A stretch of DNA of 64,000 bases from JTS-AC122 sp050246015 (GTDB lineage Bacteria; Planctomycetota; Phycisphaerae; Phycisphaerales; UBA1924): assembly GCA_050246015.1 (NCBI GenBank), contig JBFWWU010000007.1:62001-126000 (forward strand), read 5' to 3'. This document shows, piece after piece, positions 52,672 to 61,837 of the stretch (position 1 is the first letter of the stretch; each line of letters starts with the position of its first letter). The notes beneath the pieces were generated by a model. That model made no database searches, was not told where the DNA came from, and was given only the letters and a program-made list of their open reading frames with translations. Position numbers and translations under genes: made by a program.

Positions 52672-54198
52672 TCAGCCGGCGGTCCCGCCCCCCTTGAGTT
52701 TCTGGACGAGTTCCTTCAGCGCTTCGCGCTGCTGCCGGATGTCCTTGTAACTGAACGACTGGATCGCGATGCCCGAGGCGATCTTGTACGCCTCTTCGGC
52801 GCTGGGCAGATCGTTGTTCTCCTCGGCTCTCCCGCGCAGCGCGAGCATGAGCCCGTAGCGCAGTTCCATCCCCAGTTCGCTCTCGGCGACCTGCCCCTCC
52901 ATCGCGCTTCGGTACGTCTCGATCGCGCCGTCAAAGAACTTGATCGCGATGAAGGCGTGCCCGAGGTATTGCTGGCTGCGGATCTTGAGTTTGGGCTCGC
53001 CCTTGGCTTCCTGCAGGTACGCGATGCAGTCCTCGTATCGCCCGGCCTCGAAGAGCCGGCGGCCCAGTTCGAACTTCATCACCCGGTCGGTCGGGTACGC
53101 CGCCACGCGCGACTCATACTCCTTGATCTCGGCTTCGACGTACTTTTTCAGCGCGTCCTCGAACTCGGCGCGGGCGTCGGCGTCGGCGGGAGCCTTCTCG
53201 GCGGCCTCACGCTTCTTGTCCACCTTCGCCTTGGCAAGCCGCAGCCGCACGTTGTTCGCTTCCATCTTGAACCGGAACTCGTGCGTATCCGTGAAGGCCT
53301 TGTCGAGGATCTCCAGCGCCCGTTCCACGTCGGCGGCTGTTCGCCGTTCCAGCAGGAGTTTGGCCAGTTTCGTGATCGTCGGCTTGTCCTGCGGGTTCTT
53401 CTCGTACTCGCCGAGCCCCTCGGCGATTTGCCGGTTCAGCACGTCTTCGGTCTTGACGACGCGGTCGGATTCTTCGAGCCGTCGCTGCGCCTCGGCGTCC
53501 TTGATGTTCTTCCGGAACCCGCCCTCTTTTCCCGGTTCGTCGTACCCCCCGCGCGTCATGGTGCTCTCGGCGGCAAGGTTGCGGACGTGATTCTGCAGTT
53601 TGGCGTCCGCCGGGTCCAGGCGACACGCGTACTCGCCGCATTGCACGGCGCGGTCGAACATCTGAAGCCCTTCGTACACCTCCATGATCGAGACGAAGTG
53701 CGTCTTGCGCGCCTTTTTCTCCTGCCCGGCGGCGACGAGCGCGCGTTCCGCCAGCCACTGCGCCGTGTCGCGCGCGCCGATCGTCAGCGCGGTCTGCGCG
53801 CCGCGGATGGCCGAGTCCGTATCGGTCGGCTTGACCCCGAAGTGCAGCAGGTGACCGAGGAACTTGTCCACGTCCCCCTTGCCCGCGAACTTGTTCATGG
53901 TGTCGCGCGTCGGCCCCTTGCTCCCGTCCTTGGAGTTCAGGAACGAATCGGCGGACCGGAAGAATCCGACGACCGCTTCGAGGTTCGTCGGGTCGAAACG
54001 CAGGCCGTTGAGCCACAGCGTCATCGCATACTCGTAACTGGTCGTCTCGTGCGCCGTCTTGGCATGATTGAAGAAACTGCGGGCCTTTTCGGGCGAAAAC
54101 TCCTGCGGTGGTGGCGGGGTTGCCCCGTTGCCATCGCTCGCGCTGTTCTTATCCGCGCCGCCCGTGTCGCCGCCCTTTTTCCAGCCGAAGATTGCCAA
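52672..54198 (-). CDS. TPR-repeat protein
   Basis: A 508-residue protein. After a low-complexity N-terminus (KKGGDTGGADKNSASDGNG) there are TPR-like helical pairs. Examples are EKARSFFNHAKTAHETTSYE, AQWLAERALVAAGQEKKARK, MKFELGRRLFEAGRYEDCIAYL, QQYLGHAFIAIKFFDGAIETY and NDLPSAEEAYKIASGI. Between them (about 225-350) is a Lys/Glu-rich charged region (KAKVDKKREAAEKAPADADA) likely to be a coiled coil. TPR arrays are protein-binding scaffolds; no partner gene can be named. No signal peptide, so it is probably cytoplasmic. The start ATG at 54198 gives the coherent protein. Confidence 0.82.
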   Translation of the reverse strand: MAIFGWKKGGDTGGADKNSASDGNGATPPPPQEFSPEKARSFFNHAKTAHETTSYEYAMTLWLNGLRFDPTNLEAVVGFFRSADSFLNSKDGSKGPTRDTMNKFAGKGDVDKFLGHLLHFGVKPTDTDSAIRGAQTALTIGARDTAQWLAERALVAAGQEKKARKTHFVSIMEVYEGLQMFDRAVQCGEYACRLDPADAKLQNHVRNLAAESTMTRGGYDEPGKEGGFRKNIKDAEAQRRLEESDRVVKTEDVLNRQIAEGLGEYEKNPQDKPTITKLAKLLLERRTAADVERALEILDKAFTDTHEFRFKMEANNVRLRLAKAKVDKKREAAEKAPADADARAEFEDALKKYVEAEIKEYESRVAAYPTDRVMKFELGRRLFEAGRYEDCIAYLQEAKGEPKLKIRSQQYLGHAFIAIKFFDGAIETYRSAMEGQVAESELGMELRYGLMLALRGRAEENNDLPSAEEAYKIASGIAIQSFSYKDIRQQREALKELVQKLKGGGTAG

Positions 54199-54358
54199 CT
54201 CACGTGCTCCTGCTGCGATTTCGGTCGATGTTCAGGATATGTCCGCTCCCCACGGGGTCAATGTCGGGAGTCCGGAGCATACCCGGGTCAAACTCACGGC
54301 GTCCAATGTACCAGCCGTGCAGATCGGGGCTCTTGCTCGCGCGTCGCCTGCTATCCTG

Positions 54359-54398
54359 ACTGCCAGCCACTGCCAGCCACTGCCAGCCACTGCCAGCC
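54359..54398. repeat. Four-copy 10-bp tandem repeat
   Basis: Four perfect copies of ACTGCCAGCC lie head to tail between the divergent TPR and membrane protein genes, about 40 bases upstream of the membrane protein start. A unit of one helical turn would place repeats on the same DNA face. Copy number may vary between strains. Confidence 0.9.
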
Positions 54399-54439
54399 GA
54401 CCGGGCGTCAGGGCTTGGGACGGCTCGGGGAGACTGGAC

Positions 54440-54841
54440 ATGATCAAGATCCTGCTCAAGCATGTCGTCGCGGCTGCCGCGCTGGGAGCGCTCGTTGGCT
54501 TGCTAGTGTTCGCGCTGCTGGCGGCATTTGAAGAAGCGTTCGCCGTGGCGCGCGCGATGAACTCCCTCCGCGGTCGAGGAGGTCCGGGATTCCTGATTCT
54601 GCTCGTCGGGTGCGCCGGCGGGTGGGGCGGGCACCGATGGTTCCAACACGCCAGCGGCCTGGCTGGATTGGCAATCGTCTCGGGCCTGGCGCTGCTGGCC
54701 GCGCTCACCGCCTTAGCGGTTTCGACGGTACTTGGCACTCACCACACGGCTCTCGATCCCGATCACGTCCTGGGGATCACTCTTGTCCCGGTGGTAGGGC
54801 TCATGCTGACCGCGTGCATCCTTGAATGGATGGACCAATAG
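54440..54841 (+). CDS. Hypothetical multi-pass membrane protein
   Basis: A 133-residue protein with about four hydrophobic helices: AAAALGALVGLLVFALLAAF, GPGFLILLVGCAGGWGG, GLAIVSGLALLAALTALAV and LGITLVPVVGLMLTACIL. No family was recognised. GGGGAG lies about seven bases upstream of the ATG at 54440; an open frame upstream reaches back to 54068 but is antisense to the TPR gene start and not believable. The 10-bp tandem repeat lies between this start and the divergent TPR gene. Confidence 0.72.
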   Translation: MIKILLKHVVAAAALGALVGLLVFALLAAFEEAFAVARAMNSLRGRGGPGFLILLVGCAGGWGGHRWFQHASGLAGLAIVSGLALLAALTALAVSTVLGTHHTALDPDHVLGITLVPVVGLMLTACILEWMDQ

Positions 54842-55201
54842 CGCGACGGTCGCCCGTCTCTATCACACCCGAGCGGGCCCGAGCCCTCACAAGTCCATGC
54901 TACCCCCGGCTTCGCGTGGCGCGCTCTTTTTTCACGCGGTCGTGCGCGTGCGACGGTTCAAGCCGAGTCGACCCGCGAGGGGCGCCCCCTTGGTTCGCTC
55001 CCGCCGGCCCGCCTAACCACACGTAAGCCGGGGATGAAAGCCGGGGATGAACTTGGACGTGTCCGCTTTCTGCACCACCCCTGATTCCGGCGTGGCGTAC
55101 TTCTCACTCCCACTTCATCGTCGGCTCATGTCCGGGCGGCACGCTCAACAGGAACCGACCGCGCGGATTCCATGCTTTCCGGTCGGCGAAGGAGTACGCC
55201 A
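54842..55201 (+). other. Intergenic region before the BON lipoprotein gene
   Basis: About 360 bases with no supported gene. It contains a 13-bp unit AAGCCGGGGATGA repeated twice in tandem (55025-55037 and 55038-55050). The short in-frame stretches are Arg/Pro/Ser-rich and look random. A promoter for the downstream BON and Gly-rich protein genes is expected, but no confident site is visible. Confidence 0.45.
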
Positions 55202-55603
55202 ATGAACATCAGAAACTACCTTCTGGCAGGTTCGATCGTTGTCGCGGCGGGCGCGATGACCGCGTGTGAGCGCAACAACGGCACCGGCTCGCGGGACGGC
55301 ACCACCAACACCGCCCCGGACAACACGGCCCGCAATCGCAACGACCCCGGCAAGACGCCGATGGACCAGTCCAACACCTCAGACAACACCGAGATCTCCG
55401 CGGCGGTGCGGCGGGCGATCCTCGATGACCCCGCGATGTCAGTCAATGCCCAGAATGTGAAGGTGGTCACGGACAAGGCCGGCGTCGTGACGCTTCGCGG
55501 CGTGGTGGAAACCCAGGCCGAGAAGGAGTCCATCGGCGCCAAGGCCGAGAGCGTCGCCGGCGTGACGCGCGTGGATAACCAACTCGAGGTCAAGTCGAAG
55601 TAA
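55202..55603 (+). CDS. BON-domain lipoprotein
   Basis: A 133-residue envelope lipoprotein. The signal MNIRNYLLAGSIVVAAGAMTAC ends in a lipobox with Cys22. An Asn/Thr/Asp-rich spacer (about 25-65) is followed by one BON domain (about 65-130), with ISAAVRRAILDDPAMSVNAQ, VKVVTDKAGVVTLRGVVETQ and VAGVTRVDNQLEV. BON domains are found in osmotically induced and envelope-stability proteins such as OsmY. AAGGAG lies eight bases upstream of the ATG. It is 65 bases upstream of the Gly-rich membrane protein gene, and the two may be cotranscribed. Confidence 0.88.
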   Translation: MNIRNYLLAGSIVVAAGAMTACERNNGTGSRDGTTNTAPDNTARNRNDPGKTPMDQSNTSDNTEISAAVRRAILDDPAMSVNAQNVKVVTDKAGVVTLRGVVETQAEKESIGAKAESVAGVTRVDNQLEVKSK

Positions 55604-55668
55604 TCGACGTCACAGGCGGGGGCGGGCACCACGGGGATGGGGAATCAGTTCCTTTCCAGGAGTTCGCT

Positions 55669-56262
55669 ATGGCTACGTCAGTTTTCTGCATCGCCAAGGA
55701 CCGCGTCATGGCGGACACCATCGTGTCTCGTCTGCAGGCGTCCGGGTTCTCGAACAACGACATCTCGGTTCTCTTTCCTGACAACTCCTCGACGCGATCG
55801 TTCGCGCACGAGAAGAACACCAAGGCGCCCGAAGGCGCCACCGCCGGCGCGGGCGCCGGGGGTGTGCTCGGCGGCGCGGTCGGCCTCCTCGCGGGAATGG
55901 GCATGCTCGCCATCCCCGGCGTCGGGCCCCTCATCGCGGCCGGCCCGATCATGGCGGCGCTCAGCGGGATCGCGGTGGGAGCAGCGGTCGGCGGGGTCGC
56001 CGGCGCGCTCATCGGGATGGGCGTCCCCGAATACGAAGCCAAGCGCTACGAGAACATGGTCAAGGACGGCAACATCCTCATCTCGGCGCACGCCGGGAAC
56101 TCCGAGGAGGCCAAGACCGCTCGCAAGATCTTTGAAGATGTCGGCGCGGCGGACATCGCCAGCAGCGGGGAATCCAAGGCACCCGAGAACTCGGAGAACC
56201 GCGACAAGCCCGACATCCGCACCATGCCCAGCCAGTACAACGCCGGTTCCCGGGCGCCTTGA
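55669..56262 (+). CDS. Gly-rich stress-type membrane protein
   Basis: A 197-residue protein. The N-terminal 45 residues are a small alpha/beta domain (SVFCIAKDRVMADTIVSRLQ, then GFSNNDISVLFPDN) as in general-stress proteins of the YflT/17M group. A Gly/Ala-zipper membrane region (about 60-120, GAGAGGVLGGAVGLLAGMG, GPLIAAGPIMAALSG, GAAVGGVAGALIGMG) follows, and then a soluble part with GVPEYEAKRYENMVKDGNILISAHA. The tail is Asp/Glu/Ser-rich. Relatives are induced by low temperature or osmotic stress. AGGAG is six bases upstream of the ATG. It lies after the BON lipoprotein. Confidence 0.85.
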   Translation: MATSVFCIAKDRVMADTIVSRLQASGFSNNDISVLFPDNSSTRSFAHEKNTKAPEGATAGAGAGGVLGGAVGLLAGMGMLAIPGVGPLIAAGPIMAALSGIAVGAAVGGVAGALIGMGVPEYEAKRYENMVKDGNILISAHAGNSEEAKTARKIFEDVGAADIASSGESKAPENSENRDKPDIRTMPSQYNAGSRAP

Positions 56263-56423
56263 CCGGCTTATCCGGGTGTGCGCCGCGCGGTTGGTTCCCG
56301 CACGCCGCACTCTCGGCCAGTGGACATTCGCACAGGCCGCCGAGCCGTCGCGCCAGCGATGGCTTTGGCATGCGCCCGTCGGTCGGCGCCGCCGGCGCGC
56401 GGCACTTTCTATCATTGGGCCGA

Positions 56424-57335
56424 ATGCTCCTGGTTGACGTCTACAACGTTCTTCACACCACCGGCGTCCTTCCTCCGGACCTCGCGGGCATCGAAGTCTC
56501 CGAACTTGCCCAACTTGTGCTTGCCAGCCGCTATGGCTCGCTTGAAGTGATCCTCGTGTGCGACGGCACGGGCGGGGGCGCTGCGAACCGCGGCGTCGAT
56601 CCATATCGCAACACTGGCGGCGCGGGTGTTCGGCGCCGCGCGGGTTCCTCTCGCGCCCGCCGACGGGGCACCGTCTCGGTCGTGTACGCCGGGAAGGGGA
56701 TGGACGCCGATACCGTCATCGAGGTGATGATCCGCGGCGGGGGCCGGCACGGGCATGTCGGAAGCGGCGCCTACGGCAAGGCCATCGTCGTCAGCAGCGA
56801 TCGCGCCGTCCGCGCGTCCGCACGGCGCGCCCGTGCCCGCTCGATCCTCAGCGAGGACTTCCTTCAGCACCTGGCCGATGACTGGAAATACCCGCGGGGT
56901 CCGCACGTCGCTCGCCATCAGCCGCGTCCGGGCGCCGACGACCGTCCCGGCTTTGCGCGCAAGACGCCGCTGGACCGCTACAGCGTCGAGGAATGGCTGC
57001 ACGAGTTCGGATTCGGCTCGTCGGGGCCAACGCAGGCCGAATGGGATGCGCTGCTGGCGGAACTCCATTCCCCGCACCGGCATGACGACCAGTCGTCGTC
57101 CGACCGACCCGCAGACGCGGCGCCCCGTGGCTCCCGCACACCCGGCGATGATGCCGGCGTGGAGCCGCCCGCCGCAGGACACGGCCCGCGACATGAACCG
57201 CCGGACCGTCCTCCGCCCTCATCCGTAGATCCCCTCACGCGTGCCGCGATGCAGGAATGGCCGGGCCGGGTGAATCCGGAGGACTTGGACATGCAGAAGT
57301 GGCTCGACGCCGACGAGCGACTGCGGGGCGAGTGA
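56424..57335 (+). CDS. NYN-domain (YacP-like) RNA nuclease with C-terminal extension
   Basis: A 303-residue protein. The NYN/PIN-like domain covers about residues 1-160. MLLVDVYNVLHTTGVLP carries the first acidic residue; VILVCDGTGGG and VVYAGKGMDADTVIEVMI carry the others, and IVVSSDRAVRASARR supplies the Asp of the fourth motif. This matches YacP, which processes structured RNAs in Bacillus. The C-terminal half is longer than in YacP: a basic/Asp-rich stretch, WLHEFGFGSSGPTQAEWDALLAEL, and a Pro/His-rich region. The ATG at 56424 was chosen; upstream in-frame residues look random. The transglutaminase-like gene begins 40 bases after its stop. Confidence 0.85.
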   Translation: MLLVDVYNVLHTTGVLPPDLAGIEVSELAQLVLASRYGSLEVILVCDGTGGGAANRGVDPYRNTGGAGVRRRAGSSRARRRGTVSVVYAGKGMDADTVIEVMIRGGGRHGHVGSGAYGKAIVVSSDRAVRASARRARARSILSEDFLQHLADDWKYPRGPHVARHQPRPGADDRPGFARKTPLDRYSVEEWLHEFGFGSSGPTQAEWDALLAELHSPHRHDDQSSSDRPADAAPRGSRTPGDDAGVEPPAAGHGPRHEPPDRPPPSSVDPLTRAAMQEWPGRVNPEDLDMQKWLDADERLRGE

Positions 57336-57374
57336 CCGGCGCGCCGGGGCGGGGCAACTCGTACAGTACACCCC

Positions 57375-59045
57375 ATGCTCACGCACACAAAGCGGTCGCG
57401 GAAGCGATCATCGCACACACGGGCCGCGTTGGCGGGCGCGGTCGCCCTCCTTGCCGGCTCGACCGTCTCTCTGGCCTTGCCATCCGTCTGTGTGCCGGGT
57501 TTCACAACGGTGATCGGCTCGACGCTTGCCGCTTCCGCCGACGTCGATCGCTGGTACTCCCTTGAACTCCGCGGCGAACACGCCGGGTACCGGCATGTTG
57601 TCCAGCACACGGTCGCCGGCGTCATCACCACGTCGATCACCCAGCGAGTCCTGCTCAAGCGGGGCGAGGACTTGCTTGAACTCACCACCGAATCGTCATT
57701 TGTCGAGACCACGGCCGGCAAGCCGGTTTCCATGCAATCGACACAGTCCATCGGCGCCGCCCCCGTCACGCGCCGGTATGTCTTCTCCGACGCCGGGGTC
57801 TCTGTCACCACGATCCTGGGCATGGGTTTCGAGCCTCGGCACGAGACCATCCCGCGTGAGGCACTGGGCGGAACCTGGCTGACACCCGCGGCGGCGGCGG
57901 CGTTTGTCGAAGCCCGCCTTGCCGCTGGTGCCACGGAGTTCTCTCTGCGAGCCATCGATCCCGATCGCGGTCCCGTTCCGGTTCCGCAAGCCTTCGTGGT
58001 GTTGGGCGCCGCGCAAGCCAGCGTTCCAAGCGGCGACCCCGGGGTCCGCAAGCCCGTCGCCGGCGTTGAGATTTCCATCGCCGACCAGTCGCTCGCGGGC
58101 TGGCCGCCCGAGCGGTGTCGCCGCCTGACTGACGAGCGAGGCGTCCCGGTTGAAACGGACATCATCATCGGGGGTTTTCCGTTTCGCGCTCGGCTGAGTA
58201 CCGAGCAGGCCGCGACCGCCGACACCGAGCCGCCGCAGTTCGCGGACATGATGATCATCCAGTGTGAGGGCGTGCTGGAGCGTCCTCGATCCCTGGTCGC
58301 GGCCAGGTTCGAGGTGTCGCCGCCGCCGCAGACCGGCCCCGCGCCCGGGAAGTCGCCCGGGTCATTCCCGGCCCCGATGTTTCCCGTCGGCAGCGTTCAA
58401 GCCGTCGAGCGCGACGACCGCGGACCTATTCGCGTCTGGGTGGACGTGTCCCGCGCCGAGCCTGCTCCGCCGAGCGATGCCGGCGATTCCAGGTACACCG
58501 ATCCTTCCACTCTGATCGACAGCGCCGACCCCGAGGTCATGCAACTTTCGCGCCGCGCGGTCAACGGCATCGGCGACCGACCGGCCCGCGAGCAAGTCGA
58601 GGCGATGCGGCTCTTTGTGCATCACTATGTCCGCCCGAAATCACTCGGCGTCGGCTTCGCGTCCGCCTCCGAGACCGCACGCACCCGCACGGGCGACTGC
58701 ACCGAGCAGGCGATGCTCCTGGCCGCGATGATCCGCACCGCGGGCATCCCCGCTCGTCTCGTGATCGGGGCGGTCTACGCCGAATCGTTCGCCGGCCGAT
58801 CGAACGTCTTTGTCCTGCACATGTGGACGCAGGCGCTGATCGATGCGGGCCAGGGGCCGTGCTGGATCGACCTGGATCCGGCGCGGGAGGCGGGCTCGTT
58901 CGACGCCGCGCACATCGCCGTGTTGCACACCGCGCTCGAAGATACCGTCCAACTGCGGACGGCGGATCGCGCGGTGCGCGCGCTGGCGGGCGCGCGCGTG
59001 CGGGTTCTCTCGCCCGCGGCGGAAGATATCGTGCCGGGCAAATGA
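57375..59045 (+). CDS. Secreted transglutaminase-like domain protein
   Basis: A 556-residue exported protein. The N-terminus is Lys/Arg-rich with a hydrophobic signal (AALAGAVALLAGSTVSLAL). The C-terminal quarter has a transglutaminase-like catalytic triad: Cys in TARTRTGDCTEQAMLLAAM, His in VFVLHMWTQALI and Asp in PCWIDLDPA. The first 350 residues look beta-rich (YSLELRGEHAGYRHVVQHTV, RRYVFSDAGVSVTTILGMG). These proteins act as peptidases or crosslinkers in the envelope, and the substrate is unknown. It shares the direction of the NYN gene upstream. Its stop leads into a hairpin that also terminates the convergent dockerin gene. Confidence 0.88.
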   Translation: MLTHTKRSRKRSSHTRAALAGAVALLAGSTVSLALPSVCVPGFTTVIGSTLAASADVDRWYSLELRGEHAGYRHVVQHTVAGVITTSITQRVLLKRGEDLLELTTESSFVETTAGKPVSMQSTQSIGAAPVTRRYVFSDAGVSVTTILGMGFEPRHETIPREALGGTWLTPAAAAAFVEARLAAGATEFSLRAIDPDRGPVPVPQAFVVLGAAQASVPSGDPGVRKPVAGVEISIADQSLAGWPPERCRRLTDERGVPVETDIIIGGFPFRARLSTEQAATADTEPPQFADMMIIQCEGVLERPRSLVAARFEVSPPPQTGPAPGKSPGSFPAPMFPVGSVQAVERDDRGPIRVWVDVSRAEPAPPSDAGDSRYTDPSTLIDSADPEVMQLSRRAVNGIGDRPAREQVEAMRLFVHHYVRPKSLGVGFASASETARTRTGDCTEQAMLLAAMIRTAGIPARLVIGAVYAESFAGRSNVFVLHMWTQALIDAGQGPCWIDLDPAREAGSFDAAHIAVLHTALEDTVQLRTADRAVRALAGARVRVLSPAAEDIVPGK

Positions 59046-59073
59046 AAAACCCCCGCCGGAAGACCGGCGGGGG
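59045..59073 (-). terminator. Intrinsic terminator between convergent genes
   Basis: A perfect 10-bp stem, CCCCCGCCGG with CCGGCGGGGG (59050-59073), has an AAGA loop. On the minus strand a T-run (59045-59049) follows, ending the dockerin gene at 59111. It directly adjoins the stop of the plus-strand transglutaminase gene and may serve both. Confidence 0.9.
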
Positions 59074-59110
59074 AAGGAATGCCAAACTCACGTTGTCTGA
59101 CTCGCGTCGA

Positions 59111-61546
59111 TCAGCAGCCCATCGGGGGGGTGAAGAAGCAGACGATGAAGTCGAAGAAGTCCTGCGAGTTGGTGCTGCCGCTCATGTTGAAGTCGGCGTT
59201 GCCGGCGAAGAAGTCGATGAGGAAGTCGAAGAAGTCCTGGGAGTTGATGCCGCCGGAGTTGTTCCAGTCGCACGGGCAGGGGCTGGCGCCGCCGCCGACG
59301 ACGGTCATGACGTAATCCTGGTTGCAGGGGAGGCCGTCGAAGATGCCGCCGCCCGCGTTGCCCGCGGCGACGAAGATGTAGTAGGTGGCGCCCGGCGTGG
59401 CGGCGGCGTTGACGGTGCCGGTGCCGCAACCGGGGATGTTCCCGGCGGCGAGCACGGTGACGGTGCCGCAGGTGCCGTCGGGATTGAGCGCGATGTCCAG
59501 GAGGAGGACGGTGGCGGGGAAGCCCGGGGTGACGGTCACGGCGATGTTTCCATCGCCCGGGACGGTCGCCTGGTACCAGTCGGTGTCACGCGTGCCGGCC
59601 GCGGCGAACGAAATGCCGTGGACGACCGCGCCAGCGGCCGGGATGACCTCGAAGGCCGCCGGGTTGGGGAGCGGGGTATTGCACCCGCCGTTGGTGTCGG
59701 TGCCGCAGGCTTCGGCTTCGTCGGTCGCACCCGGCGGGATCTCGATGCCGGTGCAGGGAGCGGCGCAGTCGACGCTGAGGATGTAGTCGTTGTTGACGCC
59801 GTCGCAGGGGACGCCGTTGAACGTGCCGCCGCCGCCGGGGGTGCCGACGCCGACGAAGATCACGTATTCACCCGGGCCCAGGATGGCGGTGTTCACGCCG
59901 GTGTCGCAGGAGTTGGGATCAGCGACGCCGCCGGGGAACGAAGCGGTGTTGCAGGTGTTGAGGTCGGCGTACTGGATGAAGAAGGAGGCGCCGGGGAACT
60001 CGGAGGTGAGGGTGACGTTGACTTCCTGCGTCTCGGTGACGGTGAGGAGGTACCAGTCGGTATCGCGGGTGCCGTTGGCGGCCCAGGCGGTGCCGTGGTA
60101 GGTCTGCCCGCACGCGATGGGAGTCATGAACGGCCGCGGGTCCCCGCCGCCGGAAGAGTTGCAGCCGCCGTTGGTGTTGGCGGTGCCGCAGGGCTCTTCG
60201 TTCTCTTCGAGCGCGCCCGGGGGCGTCGTGACGACGCACGGGAGGCACGCGCCCGCCGTGCAGGACGTGTTGTTGCTGACGACGCTGAGTTCGTAGGCGC
60301 CGACCGCGCCGGCGAACCCGTGGACGAGGATGTAGTACGTGCGTCCGGACTCGGCGCACCAGTCGACGGATGACGCGGTGGCGTTCGAGCCGCACACCGG
60401 CGCGTCGTCGTTGCCGGCGACGCAGTTCAGGGCGTTGCAGGAATCGCCGCAGAAGACGCTGATCTTGGTGTCAAACGTCGCGGTGGTGCCGGGGTTGCAC
60501 GTCGAGGCGGTAAGGGTCGTCCCGTTGCCGACGACGGTGTACCACACGCCGCGGCCCTGATTCTCGCGGGCATCGCCGCAGGGCAGGGCGTTGTCGTTGG
60601 TCGCCAGCGTGGTGTCGCCGGTGCCGGTCGCGCCGCCGATCATGAGCGCGATCGCCGCGTCGCACGTATCGTTCGCGGGCGGGGGCTGCGGGGGCGGGAG
60701 GCACGCGCTCGTGCCCGGGTTGAACAGGTCAAGCCCGACGTTCAGGCAGAACGCGCGGTCGGCGGTGTTGGTCGGCCCGACCGTCGAGCCGATCAACTCG
60801 GTCAGCCCGTACCCGTCGCCGGTCGTGTCCTGGAAGCAGAGCCCGTCAGCGACGAACGCGCAGCGGGACCAGAACCAGGCGGTCGCGGCGCCCGCGCTGC
60901 TCACGTAGGCATTGGTGACTTCGAGGAAGTAGCAGGTGTTGGGCTGAAGCGCCAACCCCGTCGCGGTCGTCGCGGTGTATTCCCATGTGGGAAGCGTGCC
61001 GCTGGGATTGCAGATGGCGCGGCGGGTGACGGTCAACTGGGCAGAGTCCTGGGCCCAGGTGGCCAGCGGCGCGGCGCTGTTGGGGGTGCCGGCATTGACG
61101 CCCGAAGAAACGCGGGAGTAGATCTTCACGGTAAAGTGGTCGGCCGCCGGCGTGCCGCCGCACGCCAGGCCGGAGTACGTGCCCCACCAGCAGATGCTGT
61201 TGAGTGTGCCGCCGACGTTGTCGGTGCGGAACTGATCGGTGACGCGGAACGGGATCGCCGCGGTGCCGTTGGAGGTGAACGACGTTCCCGCCACGCGCGG
61301 GTACTCGAAGTTCTGGCAGTTCGTGTTCGTGCAGTTCACCTCGGGCTCGCCGCGGGGCACGTTCTGATTCGCCTTCTTGCCGGTGGGAAGCGAGTCGATG
61401 ATCCCCGCATCGTTCGCCGGGACGGTCGAGACGGGTGCGTGCGACGCCGTCGACGGTCCGCTCTGTGCGAGCGCGGGCATTCCGATGCACGCGCCTGCCA
61501 CCGTTGCCAGCGCAACGACAGCAAATGGGCCACAACACTTCTTCAT
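59111..61546 (-). CDS. Large secreted GC-type dockerin-tailed protein with repeat domains
   Basis: An 811-residue secreted protein and the longest dockerin-tailed member of the window. The signal peptide MKKCCGPFAVVALATVAGACIGMPALAQ precedes a first domain (about 60-270) rich in aromatic residues and Cys. Three later units have the style of bacterial pre-peptidase C-terminal domains: about 290-425, about 440-595 and about 605-745. The second and third contain RDTDWYLLTVTE and RDTDWYQATVPG. The last 55 residues are the dockerin-like tail: CPCDWN, NSQDFFDFLIDFF, NSQDFFDFIVCFF and a terminal Gly-Cys. A perfect AGGAGG lies just upstream of the ATG. Function unknown; a terminator follows. Confidence 0.9.
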   Translation of the reverse strand: MKKCCGPFAVVALATVAGACIGMPALAQSGPSTASHAPVSTVPANDAGIIDSLPTGKKANQNVPRGEPEVNCTNTNCQNFEYPRVAGTSFTSNGTAAIPFRVTDQFRTDNVGGTLNSICWWGTYSGLACGGTPAADHFTVKIYSRVSSGVNAGTPNSAAPLATWAQDSAQLTVTRRAICNPSGTLPTWEYTATTATGLALQPNTCYFLEVTNAYVSSAGAATAWFWSRCAFVADGLCFQDTTGDGYGLTELIGSTVGPTNTADRAFCLNVGLDLFNPGTSACLPPPQPPPANDTCDAAIALMIGGATGTGDTTLATNDNALPCGDARENQGRGVWYTVVGNGTTLTASTCNPGTTATFDTKISVFCGDSCNALNCVAGNDDAPVCGSNATASSVDWCAESGRTYYILVHGFAGAVGAYELSVVSNNTSCTAGACLPCVVTTPPGALEENEEPCGTANTNGGCNSSGGGDPRPFMTPIACGQTYHGTAWAANGTRDTDWYLLTVTETQEVNVTLTSEFPGASFFIQYADLNTCNTASFPGGVADPNSCDTGVNTAILGPGEYVIFVGVGTPGGGGTFNGVPCDGVNNDYILSVDCAAPCTGIEIPPGATDEAEACGTDTNGGCNTPLPNPAAFEVIPAAGAVVHGISFAAAGTRDTDWYQATVPGDGNIAVTVTPGFPATVLLLDIALNPDGTCGTVTVLAAGNIPGCGTGTVNAAATPGATYYIFVAAGNAGGGIFDGLPCNQDYVMTVVGGGASPCPCDWNNSGGINSQDFFDFLIDFFAGNADFNMSGSTNSQDFFDFIVCFFTPPMGC

Positions 61547-61837
61547 AGAACCTCCTATCGCAGTCCGATGTGGCGAGAGCGGCGGCCCGAGAGCTCAGGC
61601 GCGTCAATACCGTCCCCGCCTACGAGTGCGAAGTCGTCATTAACTCAATACACCGGGAAAACAGATCCGTCAAGAATTCCACACTCCCGCAAAGTCACGC
61701 CGAGTTTCGCACTCCAGCAACTGCCCACACTGATTCGCAAGCATAGTCAGTTTGTGTTTTGTTTGCAAGCCGAATTGCCACATTTTGTCAAACTCCTGAC
61801 ACGTTTTAGTGGATCCGGCGAGCGGTGAGTTTTTTAC

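Noticed and set aside
55025..55050. Two-copy 13-bp tandem repeat as a CRISPR or attachment site
   Set aside because: Only two adjacent units with no spacer and no associated genes.
58823..60373. 516-codon plus-strand ORF crossing the transglutaminase end and dockerin gene
   Set aside because: It crosses a terminator and reads antisense to a well-supported secreted protein.
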